A stretch of 64,000 bases of DNA from positions 1-64,000 of the forward strand of contig PNKK01000012.1 in NCBI GenBank assembly GCA_013822395.1. Reading direction: 5' to 3'. Under the pieces are notes generated by a model. That model made no database searches. It saw only the letters and a program-made list of their open reading frames with translations, and was not told the origin of the DNA. How positions within the stretch are numbered: position 1 is the first letter of the stretch; every line of letters starts with the position of its first letter. The DNA comes from Anaerolinea sp. Its GTDB lineage: Bacteria > Chloroflexota > Limnocylindria > Limnocylindrales > CSP1-4. Shown here in pieces: positions 27,365-35,683 of this stretch. Position numbers and translations under genes: made by a program.

Positions 27365-28054
27365 GTGATCCGAGCGCGTGCGGGCCGAGCGGATTCACGC
27401 CTGGCCCGGTTCCTTCTCTCGATGCTTGCTGGGGCGGCGCTCCTGGCAGCCTGCGATGCCAGCCCGTCGACGGGTCCGACCACGCGGCCGGAACAGACCA
27501 CGTTCCCGACAGCCTCCGAGTCGCCGGCCGGCTCGGAGGAACCCACCGCGACCGCGGTCGGCAGCCTGAACCCGACCATCGGCCCGGGCCTCACGCCGCC
27601 GCCGGAGGCCCCGACGACTTCGCCCGGCCCCCCGTCCGAGGCATGCGGCAGCACCGATGAGCATCGTGCGTTCTTCCGGCAGGCGGCCGCCTCGATGAGC
27701 TGGCCCGTGTACTGTGCCGTCCTTCCCGACGGCTGGTTCCTGGAGGCCGGGACGTACCGGCTCGCCGACGGCGGACGCCTCGAGGTCACGTACCGTGGCC
27801 CGGATGACGCCCGGCTTTCACTCGTCGAGGGCAACGTGTGCGCGGGCACGGACGTGGAGGTCTGCGCGCCCCGCGACGCGATCATCGGGCCGGCGGCGTT
27901 TGGGGATCGCGAGGGCGAGTTGGGTCGGCTCTCCAACGGCCTCGTCCTCGATGTCGATCGAGGGGCGATGCCGTCGTGGCGGGCGACCGCCCTCGGGCTC
28001 TCGGAGGACGAGTTCCGCGCGCTCACCGCGGCGTTCCTCGTCGCCTCGGGCTGA
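27365..28054 (+). CDS. Predicted lipoprotein
   Basis: 229 aa. A signal segment ARFLLSMLAGAALLAAC has its lipobox Cys at about residue 29, followed by a Thr/Pro/Ser-rich linker (about 30-95) and a C-terminal domain of about 130 residues with two Cys pairs (YCAVLP, CAGTDVEVCAP). No family is recognised. The start is GTG 27365, since upstream codons do not contribute to the signal peptide; a TACGCT box at 27352-27357 could be its -10. The stop codon lies in the first unit of a 19-bp tandem repeat. Confidence 0.7.
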   Translation: MIRARAGRADSRLARFLLSMLAGAALLAACDASPSTGPTTRPEQTTFPTASESPAGSEEPTATAVGSLNPTIGPGLTPPPEAPTTSPGPPSEACGSTDEHRAFFRQAAASMSWPVYCAVLPDGWFLEAGTYRLADGGRLEVTYRGPDDARLSLVEGNVCAGTDVEVCAPRDAIIGPAAFGDREGELGRLSNGLVLDVDRGAMPSWRATALGLSEDEFRALTAAFLVASG

Positions 28055-28167
28055 CACGGAGCGCCCGAGCTGACCCGGAGCGCCCGGGCTGACACGGAGC
28101 GCCCGAGCTGACGGGCTGACACGGAGCGCCCGAGCTGACACGGAGCGCCCGAGCTGACCCGGCGCCC
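28050..28167. repeat. 19-bp tandem repeat spanning a stop codon
   Basis: Five near-perfect copies of gctgacacggagcgcccga (28050-28068, 28069-28087, 28088-28106, 28115-28133, 28134-28152) plus partial units at 28107-28113 and 28153-28167. The first copy contains the TGA of the lipoprotein gene. At 19 bp per unit, successive TGA triplets fall in all three frames. Confidence 0.92.
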
Positions 28168-28289
28168 ACGCGCGCGACCGCGAAGAGTCCGGCCCTCTGA
28201 TCGCTATGGGCGATCAACCGTCGGGTGGGCACGCTCGTCATGTCGCCCGGATCGACGAATTCGGCGTCGTGACGAGCACGGTGACGGCC

Positions 28290-28530
28290 TCGCTGATCGA
28301 TCGGGTCGATCAGCGCCTCGCCGTGACCTCGGCGCGCGGGAGCATCTGGCCTCGCTGATCGATCAGCGCCTCGCCACCGGACCGAGCGCGGCCTCCGCGA
28401 GCGCCGCCACCGCGCCCGCCGTCCGCGCGGGAGCATCTGGCCTCGCTGGTCGATCGGGTCGATCAGTGCCTCGCCACCGGACCGAGCCCAGCTTCCGCGA
28501 GGGCCGCCACCGCGCCCGCCGTCCGCGCGG
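28290..28530. repeat. Duplicated 3' end of the arginase-family gene
   Basis: A segment of about 90 bp that encodes the last ~22 residues of the arginase-family protein (minus strand, ...TAGAVAALAEAGLGPVAR then stop) is repeated. The in-gene copy is about 28430-28530, a diverged copy lies at about 28340-28428, and a shorter third piece is at about 28290-28340 (shared words gatcgatcgggtcgatcag and gcatctggcctcgct). The copies differ at several bases, so the duplication is not recent. The rest of the 28168-28290 stretch holds nothing recognised. Confidence 0.75.
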
Positions 28531-29389
28531 GGTCACCGCCGCGCCCGATGAGGATGGCCGTAGCCCCGAACCCTGCGACCGGCCCGGCGCACGCGATCGT
28601 GCGCACGGCGAGGATGGCCGTCTCGAGCGAGAGCCCATCCGGCTCGGGCATCGCCAGCGCCCAGTTGCCGGCCGCGTCGAGGGCGTCCATATCGAACGCG
28701 ACGTAGAACGCGTCGACGCGGGTCGCGACCACGCGCGCCCAGGCCCCGAGGGCAGCCAGGCCGGCCTCTGTCTCGAGCATCCCCGCTCCGAAGTGGGCGA
28801 CCGGGCTCGCCGCGAGCATCCGTGACTCCGCCTCGTCGAGCACCTGGCCGCCCAGCAGCGCGGCATCGGCGGGGTCGGCGGTCGGTGCGTCGCAGGCCGC
28901 CAACAGGTCCGGGTCGCCCCGTCCCACGATCATCGCGAACGGCATGCCCCAGACGTTGCCGGACGGCGTGGTGTCGGGTGTGTTGAAGTCCCCATGGGCA
29001 TCGAACCAGGCGATCGCGAGCCTTGCCCCCGGCCTGGCCCGCCGGAGGCCGGTCATCGCCCCGGCGTGGGACGTGCAGTCGCCCCCCAGGAGGAGCAGCC
29101 GCGCGCCCGGTCCGGCCGCCGCCAAGGCCTCGTGCACGTGCGTCGCGAGCCGCGGGAGGTAGGCACAGATCCGCGCCCGGTTCTTCGCCCGCGGATCGGG
29201 ATCAGGCGCCCAGCCCGGATCGTTGTGCGCGTCACCGGAATCGATGAGGACCGCGTCCGACAGACCCGGCCGTGCCCGAAGACCATCCACGATCCCGAGG
29301 GCACGGAGCTCGGCCGGCGTCCGCTCCATGCCGCCGAAGTGCCCGCCGAGGGCGGTCGGGGAGCCCGCGATGACGATCGGTCCCTGCAT
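28463..29389 (-). CDS. Arginase/agmatinase-family hydrolase
   Basis: 308-aa ureohydrolase-like protein. The metal-binding motifs are in order: GGDCTSH (102-108), AWFDAHGDFNTP (Asp130, His132, Asp134) and AFDMDALDA. The first motif is GGDC where arginases have GGDH, so one manganese ligand is Cys instead of His. The substrate could be arginine, agmatine, formiminoglutamate or another guanidino compound. It is divergent from an aminotransferase with a shared 60-bp intergenic region, suggesting joint control of an amino-acid degradation step. Its 3' end is duplicated downstream. Confidence 0.85.
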   Translation of the reverse strand: MQGPIVIAGSPTALGGHFGGMERTPAELRALGIVDGLRARPGLSDAVLIDSGDAHNDPGWAPDPDPRAKNRARICAYLPRLATHVHEALAAAGPGARLLLLGGDCTSHAGAMTGLRRARPGARLAIAWFDAHGDFNTPDTTPSGNVWGMPFAMIVGRGDPDLLAACDAPTADPADAALLGGQVLDEAESRMLAASPVAHFGAGMLETEAGLAALGAWARVVATRVDAFYVAFDMDALDAAGNWALAMPEPDGLSLETAILAVRTIACAGPVAGFGATAILIGRGGDPARTAGAVAALAEAGLGPVARH

Positions 29390-29449
29390 TCGCCCGAGGA
29401 TACGGCGCGGTGCATGTCGCCGCCGCGTGGAACCGGGCATGATGCGCGG

Positions 29450-30574
29450 ATGCGCATCGCCGATTTCGAGCTCGAGCGCTACTTCGCCCGCTGGGAGTTC
29501 GCCGTCCGGCACCTGCTCTGTGCCAGCGATGTGGAGGGCTGGCCGATGGGCGAGCTCCTCGCGCTCGCGGACGAGGAGGGCGCAGCCCTCTGGCGCGATC
29601 TCCGGCTCGGCTACACGGAATCGCCCGGGCACCCGCTCCTCCGCCGTGAGATCGCCGGTCTCTACGAGGGGGTGGACTCGGACGACGTCCTCGTCCTGTC
29701 CGGCGCGGAGGAGGGGATCTTTGCGCTGGTCAACGTGCTCCTCGACGTGGGCGACCACGCGATCGTGACCTGGCCCGGCTACCAGAGCCTGTACGAGGTC
29801 GCCCGCGCGTGTGGCGCGGACGTCACCCTCCACGAGCTGCGCGAGATGGACGGCTGGGCGATCGACGTCGACGCGCTGCGCCGCCAGGTCACCCCGCGGA
29901 CGCGGCTGATCGTCGTCAACGCCCCGCACAACCCGACCGGGATGCTCCCGGACCGCGGCACGTTCGACGCCATCGTCGCGCTTGCCGCCGAGGCCGGCGC
30001 GCGCCTCCTCGTCGATGAGGTCTACCGGTATCTCGAATTCGACGATGCGGACCGGCTGCCGGCCGGGGTCGACGCAGGGCGCCACGTCGTCTCGCTCGGG
30101 GTGATGTCGAAGTCCTTCGCGATGGCCGGGCTCCGGATCGGCTGGCTCGCCACGCGGGACCGCGACCTTCTGGCGCGGGTGGCTGCGTTCAAGGATTACA
30201 CGACGATCTGCGCGTCGGCGCCGTCGGAGATCCTGGCCCTGATCGGCCTTCGGGCGCGGGAGCGCGTCCTGGCCCGCTCGCGGACGATCGTCGGCGACAA
30301 CCTATTCCGGCTCGACGGCCTGTTCGAGCGCTGGCCCGGGACACTCTCCTGGGTCCGGCCGCGCGGCGGCTCGATCGGCTTCCCGCGGCTCCGTGCGGAC
30401 ATCGACATCGATCGGTTCGCCGCGGAGCTCATCGAGGCCGAGGGCGTCCTGCTCCTGCCCGGCTCGCGGTTCGGACACCCGGGGAATCACTTCCGGATCG
30501 GGTTCGGACGAGCGGACCTCCCCTCGGCAGTCGAGGGCCTGGAGCGTGGCCTCAGGCGGCTCGCCGGCCCCTGA
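29450..30574 (+). CDS. PLP-dependent aminotransferase, class I/II
   Basis: 374-aa fold-type I aminotransferase. The PLP Lys221 is in VMSKSFAMAGLRIGW, preceded by NAPHNPTGMLP (159-167) and DEVYRYLEF. The start ATG 29450 is 60 bp from the divergent arginase-like gene. The amino donor cannot be read from the sequence. Family members next to ureohydrolases often act on arginine- or ornithine-derived compounds, which is inference here. Confidence 0.9.
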   Translation: MRIADFELERYFARWEFAVRHLLCASDVEGWPMGELLALADEEGAALWRDLRLGYTESPGHPLLRREIAGLYEGVDSDDVLVLSGAEEGIFALVNVLLDVGDHAIVTWPGYQSLYEVARACGADVTLHELREMDGWAIDVDALRRQVTPRTRLIVVNAPHNPTGMLPDRGTFDAIVALAAEAGARLLVDEVYRYLEFDDADRLPAGVDAGRHVVSLGVMSKSFAMAGLRIGWLATRDRDLLARVAAFKDYTTICASAPSEILALIGLRARERVLARSRTIVGDNLFRLDGLFERWPGTLSWVRPRGGSIGFPRLRADIDIDRFAAELIEAEGVLLLPGSRFGHPGNHFRIGFGRADLPSAVEGLERGLRRLAGP

Positions 30575-30595
30575 ATCGCGTCCGAGTTCTCATAT

Positions 30596-30610
30596 CGACA
30601 CACTGTGTCG
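30596..30610 (+). terminator. Inverted repeat after the aminotransferase
   Basis: Perfect 7-bp dyad CGACACA-C-TGTGTCG 21 bp after the aminotransferase stop. The one-base centre is too tight for a good RNA hairpin, so a protein-binding site is as likely as a terminator. The rest of 30611-30798 holds a 26-bp motif (30731-30756) that recurs at 39210-39235. Confidence 0.35.
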
Positions 30611-30798
30611 GTTGGACCGGCGCTCGACGCCTGGGACGGCTGATTCCTCGCCTGGATCAGGACCCACGAGGCGGCTTCGAGCGTGGGATCGGCCGACGCC
30701 TCCGAACCGATCGGCGGATCCGGAATCCAACCGTCACCGGATGTCGATCTGAGAAGAGATAGGCCGATCGGTCGACCGCGCCGACGACCGCGTCGACC

Positions 30799-31032
30799 GT
30801 GACCGACCACGCGCTCGCCGAAGCTCGCGTCCTCGCCGCGGCCCTGGCCGGCCGAACGCCCGTGGACGTGACCCCCGAGGAACTCCTCGAGTCGCCCCAC
30901 ATCTTCATCGGGTCGATCTCGGCGCTGACCGACAAGTTCGTGCGCCAGCGCGAGGAGCTCGGGATCAGCTCGATCATGGTTGGCGAGCTCGGCCCGCTCG
31001 ACCCCGGCGTGGAGCGCATGTCGGGCACCTGA
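30799..31032 (+). pseudogene. C-terminal remnant of an LLM-class flavin-dependent oxidoreductase
   Basis: 77 codons from GTG 30799. EELLESPHIFIGSISALTDK and REELGISSIMVGELGPLDP match the extreme C-terminus of F420/FMN-dependent luciferase-like monooxygenases, which are normally about 300 aa. The catalytic barrel is absent upstream. The piece has retained an open frame but no function can be expected from it. Confidence 0.75.
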
Positions 31033-31060
31033 GGCCAAGATCGCGTGGCGTACGCGAATG

Positions 31061-31516
31061 TCACCCGATCGACTTGTCCCTTGCCTCGAACCGACCCCCG
31101 AGCGACCGCGCGAGCGTTTCCTCCAGGACGTCGTAGCCGCCATCGATTCGCAGCCAAATGAACTTCTCGCGGCTGCCGTTCCGAAGGTCGAGGTGGAGCG
31201 AGTGGTCGAGTACACCTCGCTTGAGGATCGCGTGCGAGATCTCCCCCCAGGTGACCCATCGATTCCGTCGGCCGGCGGCGAGGATATGGACGATCTCGCC
31301 GAGCCTGAAGGCCCGCGTTGGACGGTTGGTCGGATCGACAGACCGCCGGTTCGAATGTCGAATGGTCGCCCAGAGACCCAAGGATCGACGCAGAAGTCCA
31401 GCGGGGCAGAGCCAGAGCTCGCCGTGGATCCAGTCGAACCAGCTGGTCGTGCAACTTGCGGAGATCAGCACGCAGACGTCGGTCCGTTCGTCGAGGTCAG
31501 GCTTCATCGATGTCAT
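31061..31516 (-). CDS. Hypothetical protein, PH-like character
   Basis: 151 aa, codon use like its neighbours. The pattern GELWLCPAGLLRRSLGLWATIRH followed by RAFRLGEIVHILAA, WVTWGEISHAILKRGVLDHSLHLDL and EKFIWLRIDGGYDVLEETL resembles bacterial PH-like single-domain proteins, though I cannot name a family. ATG 31516, with GAGG nine bases upstream. It lies 42 bp after the GcvT-like gene in the same direction and may be cotranscribed with it. Confidence 0.65.
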   Translation of the reverse strand: MTSMKPDLDERTDVCVLISASCTTSWFDWIHGELWLCPAGLLRRSLGLWATIRHSNRRSVDPTNRPTRAFRLGEIVHILAAGRRNRWVTWGEISHAILKRGVLDHSLHLDLRNGSREKFIWLRIDGGYDVLEETLARSLGGRFEARDKSIG

Positions 31517-31558
31517 GAGTCAGCCTCGCTTGGTGTGCTCCCACCCGGTCCGCACGCC

Positions 31559-32752
31559 TCAGGCGCGCTTGCGGTCCAGGTCCAAGAATGGAAGTGGCAC
31601 CACGGTGGCGTCCACGCGGCCGCGGCGGCCTTCGACGGTCCACTCCACCTGGAGCTTCGAGCCGGCCGGTTCGTAGGCGGCGGGCACGGACGCCAGGCCG
31701 ATCGCCTGCTTGAGGATCGGGCTCCAGCCGTGGCTCGTCAGCTTTCCGATCTGGCCGCCGCGCGGCGCGAAGACCGGCACCGCTGATCGGTCCACGTTCG
31801 CCGAGATCGCCGGCGGGAGATCCTGCGCGGAGTAGAGACCCTCGATCCCGTACCAGTCGAGGGCGATGCCGACCAGCCGGCGCGCCGGGCCGCCCTTCTC
31901 GGCCTCGCGCCGCAGCGCCAGCTTCCCCACGAAATCGGCCGCCTCGAGGTCCACGAGCCGCCCGAGGCCGATCTCGGCGGGCGAGTAGCTCTGCTCCGGG
32001 TTCAGCGCGTGGCGGGCGGACGTGTAGTCCACCTCGAGGAGGATGAGCCCGGCCTCCAGGCGGACGACGTCAAGGGCGAGCATCCCGGCCGGCCGAATCC
32101 CGTAGTCGCCACCGGCGGCCATGAGCGCGTCCCACGCCTCGACCGCCCGGTCGGCCGGGATCCAGACCTCATAGCCGAGGTCGCCGGTGTAGCCGGTCCG
32201 CGAGACGTCGACGTCGACGTCCCCGAGCGTCGCCGCGCGCCGCCGGAAGTAGCGGAGGTCCGCGAACGACTCGCCGGTCGCGGCTTCCAGCACCGCCCGC
32301 GAGAACGGACCCTGGAGCGCGACCGCGGCGATCGCCTCGGTCTCGTCCTCCACGTGGACGTCCAGGCCGCGGGCGTTCATCGTCAGCCAGCGGTACTGGG
32401 GATCGGCAGCTGTCCAGCGGTACTCGGTCTCGCCGAGCCGGTGGACGGTGCCGTCGTCGATGACCTTGCCGTGCTCGTCGCACCAGGGCGTGTAGAAGAC
32501 CCCCCCGACCCTGAGCTTCGTCGCGTCGCGCGTGATGACCCGGTCCACGAGCCGTGGCGCATCCGGGCCGGTCACCCGGTACTTGTAGAGCGGCGAGACG
32601 TCGATGAGCGCGGCCGCCTCGCGGACGGCGTTGTACTCGATGTCATGGGCATCGGCGTAGACGGACGAGGCGTAGTAGCCGGACCATTCCCGCCACTGCA
32701 TCTTCCGATTGAGGGGCGCGGTCCGGGGGTGGAACGCGGTGCCGACGCTCAC
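31559..32752 (-). CDS. GcvT-family aminomethyltransferase-like protein
   Basis: 397-aa folate-binding aminomethyltransferase fold. ALIDVSPLYKYRVTGPDAPRLVDRVITRD, VALQGPFSRAVLEAATG, TGYTGDLGYEVWIP and IRPAGMLALDVVRLEAGLILLEVDY are typical of the T-protein and of dimethylglycine-type demethylases. GTG 32752 is chosen because AGGAGG lies 6 bp before it and the conserved FHPRTAPLN follows directly. No glycine cleavage gcvH or gcvP is nearby, so a stand-alone demethylase role is possible. A dyad site (32787-32803) lies upstream. Confidence 0.85.
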   Translation of the reverse strand: MSVGTAFHPRTAPLNRKMQWREWSGYYASSVYADAHDIEYNAVREAAALIDVSPLYKYRVTGPDAPRLVDRVITRDATKLRVGGVFYTPWCDEHGKVIDDGTVHRLGETEYRWTAADPQYRWLTMNARGLDVHVEDETEAIAAVALQGPFSRAVLEAATGESFADLRYFRRRAATLGDVDVDVSRTGYTGDLGYEVWIPADRAVEAWDALMAAGGDYGIRPAGMLALDVVRLEAGLILLEVDYTSARHALNPEQSYSPAEIGLGRLVDLEAADFVGKLALRREAEKGGPARRLVGIALDWYGIEGLYSAQDLPPAISANVDRSAVPVFAPRGGQIGKLTSHGWSPILKQAIGLASVPAAYEPAGSKLQVEWTVEGRRGRVDATVVPLPFLDLDRKRA

Positions 32753-32786
32753 GGAGGACCTCCTGCTGCTTCTGACCCCGGGAGTA

Positions 32787-32803
32787 TGCATCGTTCCTAT
32801 GCA
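32787..32803 (-). promoter_or_regulatory. Dyad site B upstream of the GcvT-like gene
   Basis: TGCAT-N7-ATGCA, 34 bp upstream of the GTG start. It closely matches site A at 35684-35702: 20 of 25 aligned bases agree, including the shared CTATGCAGGCTG arm. It is a candidate binding site for a common regulator of this gene and the oxidoreductase pair. Confidence 0.55.
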
Positions 32804-32896
32804 GGCTGAATGCCGGCCCGCTCCGACGGGCGGCGCGGGTGGCTTCCGGAGGGTGGGCTTCGGGCGGCGCGGGCGGCTTCCGGACGGTGGCCGGGG

Positions 32897-32960
32897 CGGT
32901 TACAGGAGGGTCGCCGGCTTCCGGAGGGCGGCCGGCGGTTACAGGAGGGTCGCCGGCTTC
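32897..32960. repeat. 25-bp direct repeat spanning the stop of the GHKL gene
   Basis: Two perfect 25-bp copies starting at 32897 and 32936 (39-bp period), each containing TTACAGGAGGGTCGCC. In the second copy the TTA is the minus-strand stop codon (TAA) of the GHKL ATPase. Degenerate GGCTTCCGGA(G/C)GGTGG units continue upstream to about 32826, filling the gap to the GcvT-like gene. Confidence 0.88.
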
Positions 32961-34528
32961 GAAGCCGCCCGGCGCGGGCGCCGTCTCCGCCGCTCGGCCA
33001 GTCCCAGCGAAAGGAGCATCAGCTCATTCACCCGGCGTTCGAACTCGGGGACCGTGGCCTCGGGGATCGTGACGCAGACCTCTCGGAGCGCGGTCTCGAG
33101 CTGGTACCACAGATCGCCCTTGCGGACCTCGTAGAGCGGGTACCGCGAGTTGATGACGACGCGCCGGACGCCATCCTCGACCTCCATCGCGCTGCGCAAC
33201 CGCGGATCGAGCGACCGGATCACGACCTCGCCGACACCGGAGCGCCGACCCGGTCCGGTTCCCCCGTGCCGCGGATTCGGCGGCTCCGGCGTTCTGCCGT
33301 CGTCCTCGACGGGCGCCTCGTCGGGCGAGCCGGCGAGGGGCCCGGGACCCTCCGCCGCCGGACGCGTCGGTGAATCCAGCGTCAGCTGCCCGCCGGGCCC
33401 CGGGCCAACGCCGAGCTCGCTCTCGAACAGGGCTCCCGACTCGAGGAGTCGGAGCGCCCGAGCGAGGATCCTGCGGACCTGTTCCGCGGTCCGCAACGCG
33501 CTCAGGCTGGGCGCGGCCTCGGCCGTTCGCGTGAGTCGCCGGACGACCGGTGAGAGGAGTCGATGCAGCCTCGCCTCCAGGTGAGCCCAGTCGTCGCCTC
33601 CGCGGTCCACGTCGCTCTTGTTCATCGTGACCGAGATGTGGGGCAGCTCCACCTCGCCGACGAGCCGGTTGAGGGCCGGGTGCTGGGCCGGCCCGGGGTG
33701 CCCGAACCACTCAGGCACACCGACGAGTCGCCCGAGGTGGTAGAGCCGGATTCCGGCCTCCGGCGCGGAGCCGGGGGTGGGATCGCCGAGCAGGCCCCAC
33801 CAGCCCTTGACGAGGCGTCCGCCGGCCCGGACCGAGAACGAGTGGCGCTCCTCCACCGGCCATTCGGGCGGCACGACCGGCGCGCGGTCCAGGCGGATCG
33901 CCACGCCGCCGCTCTCGAGCAGCGGCCGGTACGCCTCGCCCAGCCGGGCGCGGAGCCTCCGCGCGTCGAGCTTGCGGTCGATCGACCCCACCTCGAGGCG
34001 GATGTAGCCGAGCTCGGCGGCCACCGGCTTCGGTCGCTCGACGAGCTGGTAGGTCCGGAGCCGGCTCCGGTCCCGGTATGCCTCATCGGCGAACTCGTGG
34101 GCCGTCGTCTCGCCCGCTCGGGCCGCGACGATCGTGAACCGGGCGCCGAGGTGTCCGATGGCCGCCTTGCCACCCTGCCCGTAGCGGCCGATCGAGTCGC
34201 CGGCGCGCTTGCGCGATGCGCCCCAGCGCAGGTACTCGCGCTCGAGCTCCCTCGGACCCATGCCCGTGCCGCCGACCACGGTGAGCACGAGCGCCCCGGG
34301 CCGGAGCGCAAGGTCGATCTCAAGTGGCCGCCCGTCCACCCGCGAGTCCACCGCGTTGTCCACCAGCTCCAGCACGGCATCGGCGGGCGTCCGGTAGTTC
34401 GCGAACAGCGCCGCGGTCAGCCGCGGATCGATCCGCTCACGGACGACGCGACCGGTCGTGCCCGGCCGCTTGGCCCGGGGAGGAGCCGGCGCCGGCACCG
34501 GTGGGCGGGGGGCGGGGCTGTTTGGCAT
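32939..34528 (-). CDS. GHKL (HSP90/MORC-like) ATPase
   Basis: 529 aa. The N-terminal ATPase has the N-box ELVDNAVDS (Asn58) and the lid loop GRYGQGGKAAIGHLG, followed by a transducer-like domain (about 180-330), a Pro/Gly-rich linker (about 385-430) and a C-terminal module of about 90 residues ending in a basic RRRRRPRR tail. The G1 box reads VVGGTGMG and lacks the usual acidic residue of D-x-G-x-G, so ATP hydrolysis may be atypical. Some MORC-like bacterial ATPases take part in phage defence or DNA repair; nothing here decides the role. It stands alone, near the VapBC pair. Confidence 0.8.
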   Translation of the reverse strand: MPNSPAPRPPVPAPAPPRAKRPGTTGRVVRERIDPRLTAALFANYRTPADAVLELVDNAVDSRVDGRPLEIDLALRPGALVLTVVGGTGMGPRELEREYLRWGASRKRAGDSIGRYGQGGKAAIGHLGARFTIVAARAGETTAHEFADEAYRDRSRLRTYQLVERPKPVAAELGYIRLEVGSIDRKLDARRLRARLGEAYRPLLESGGVAIRLDRAPVVPPEWPVEERHSFSVRAGGRLVKGWWGLLGDPTPGSAPEAGIRLYHLGRLVGVPEWFGHPGPAQHPALNRLVGEVELPHISVTMNKSDVDRGGDDWAHLEARLHRLLSPVVRRLTRTAEAAPSLSALRTAEQVRRILARALRLLESGALFESELGVGPGPGGQLTLDSPTRPAAEGPGPLAGSPDEAPVEDDGRTPEPPNPRHGGTGPGRRSGVGEVVIRSLDPRLRSAMEVEDGVRRVVINSRYPLYEVRKGDLWYQLETALREVCVTIPEATVPEFERRVNELMLLSLGLAERRRRRPRRAASKPATLL

Positions 34529-34575
34529 CGCCCCGTAGGGTAGCGCCCTTCCGAACCGACGAGTCAGCCGTCGAA

Positions 34576-34956
34576 TCAGCCGTAGCCGAGGACCCTCACG
34601 CCCTGGACCTCGAAGTCCTGCGGGTTGCGCGTGACGACCACCGCGTCATGAAACCAGGCGACGCCGGCGATGAGCGCGTCGCCGAGGCGTCGCGGGCTGG
34701 TCCGGCCGAGCCGGCGCCGCGACTCGCCCGCCCATCGTGCAGCATCGGGATGCGTCGCGACGTACTCCAGTGCCGCGATCAACGCACCGATCGCCTTGAT
34801 CTCCGCGTCCCCGCCTTTCGAGAGCGCCTCGGCGACGGCGGCGTCGCAGACGAGCAGGTCATTTGGCTCGCTGAACAGCTCCCTCACGACCTCGGTCGCC
34901 TCCGGCCACCCGATTGCGTGGTCGATCAGGACGGTCGTGTCCAGGAGATACCGCAT
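34576..34956 (-). CDS. vapC: VapC-type PIN toxin
   Basis: 126-aa PIN domain: MRYLLDTTVLIDH with the first Asp at residue 6, the conserved CDAAVAEALSKGG, and the acidic RRLGDALIAGVAW / VVVTRNPQDFEV. It probably cleaves specific RNAs. ATG 34956 starts the PIN fold directly. It overlaps the antitoxin frame by 98 bp, more than the usual few bases. Confidence 0.88.
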   Translation of the reverse strand: MRYLLDTTVLIDHAIGWPEATEVVRELFSEPNDLLVCDAAVAEALSKGGDAEIKAIGALIAALEYVATHPDAARWAGESRRRLGRTSPRRLGDALIAGVAWFHDAVVVTRNPQDFEVQGVRVLGYG

Positions 34957-35236
34957 CCTGCCCCTCCTCGTATGGGCCCCAGATTTTCCGCTCGCGCTCG
35001 GTGTCATCACGGAGTTCCCGGAGGATCTCGAGTGTCTCTTCCGGCGTGCGGCCCCAGACATCGGAGTCCTTGAGCGCTCCTGCGTACTTCTCCCAGACCA
35101 GCCGGGCGTTGTCGCGTCGGACCTGCTTCGCGACGAGATCGGCGATGTACCGGCTTCGACCGCGCGGGCCCGCGACGGCATCGACGAGGGCGAGCGTCTC
35201 CTCTGGCAGGGTGATGTTCGTGCGAACGAGGCCCAT
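34859..35236 (-). CDS. vapB: Ribbon-helix-helix antitoxin (VapB-like)
   Basis: 125 aa. The N-terminus MGLVRTNITLPEETLALVDAV followed by GRSRYIADLVAKQV is a CopG/RHH DNA-binding fold, and the middle (TPEETLEILRELRDDTERERKIW) is a helical toxin-binding segment. ATG 35236 is chosen at the start of the RHH; codons before it are not conserved. The last 33 codons run over the toxin start in another frame, so either the overlap is real or the antitoxin lost its original stop. GTGTG/CACAC-rich sequence upstream (35250-35280) may hold its operator. Confidence 0.82.
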   Translation of the reverse strand: MGLVRTNITLPEETLALVDAVAGPRGRSRYIADLVAKQVRRDNARLVWEKYAGALKDSDVWGRTPEETLEILRELRDDTERERKIWGPYEEGQDAVSPGHDRPDRPRNRVAGGDRGREGAVQRAK

Positions 35237-35353
35237 CGTGTGGCTCCAAGTGTGACGTGTCAACACACACGATAGCACACGAGCCGTCCCATGGATCATC
35301 CCGCCGGGATGCGGCGCCTCCGAAGCGCCCCCTGCCGCCGACAGCCCCGGTCA

Positions 35354-35557
35354 TCCTGGCTAATGACCACCACCGGAACACTATGCGGGTCGCCGGTCGC
35401 GGACGGCAGCCGCGGAGCCACGATCCGGAGAACTCCCCTGGTTTTGGTGCGGGCGTCGAGCGTGGCCGTGGATCGGTTCGGCGCCCGCCGGGCGGCCGAG
35501 AGGGCCCGACCATCTCCAGGACCCGCACAGCGTTCCCCGGACGCGCATTAGCCAGGA
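35354..35557. mobile_element. 204-bp element with inverted terminal repeats, copy 1
   Basis: Ends are perfect 12-bp inverted repeats TCCTGGCTAATG / CATTAGCCAGGA. Inside each end is a second conserved block: GGAACACTATGCGGGT on the left, and on the right the complement of GGGGAACGCTGTGCGGGT. The same ends, in the same inverted arrangement and nearly the same spacing, occur at 61578-61773. The interior has no convincing gene. No target-site duplication is evident. It may be a non-autonomous mobile element (MITE-like) or a paired recognition site. Confidence 0.65.
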
Positions 35558-35564
35558 AAACCGG

Positions 35565-35612
35565 GTCGACCCTTGCCGGGGAGGGGTAGTCGACCCTTGC
35601 CGGGGAGGGGCA
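35565..35612. repeat. 24-bp tandem duplication
   Basis: Two copies of a 22-bp word containing GTCGACCCTTGCCGGG, 24 bp apart, directly after the right end of the 204-bp element and about 135 bp before the oxidoreductase start. Confidence 0.85.
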
Positions 35613-35683
35613 TTGGAGACCGGCATCGGGCGGCCTCCCGCCGTGCGCCACGCCCGGCGCGGCGGACGCGACGACCCGGTAGA

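Noticed and set aside
34859-34956. Frameshift in the VapB antitoxin
   Set aside because: The 98-bp overlap with vapC is unusual, but both frames are open and no base can be pointed to as an error, so I left the long overlap as observed.
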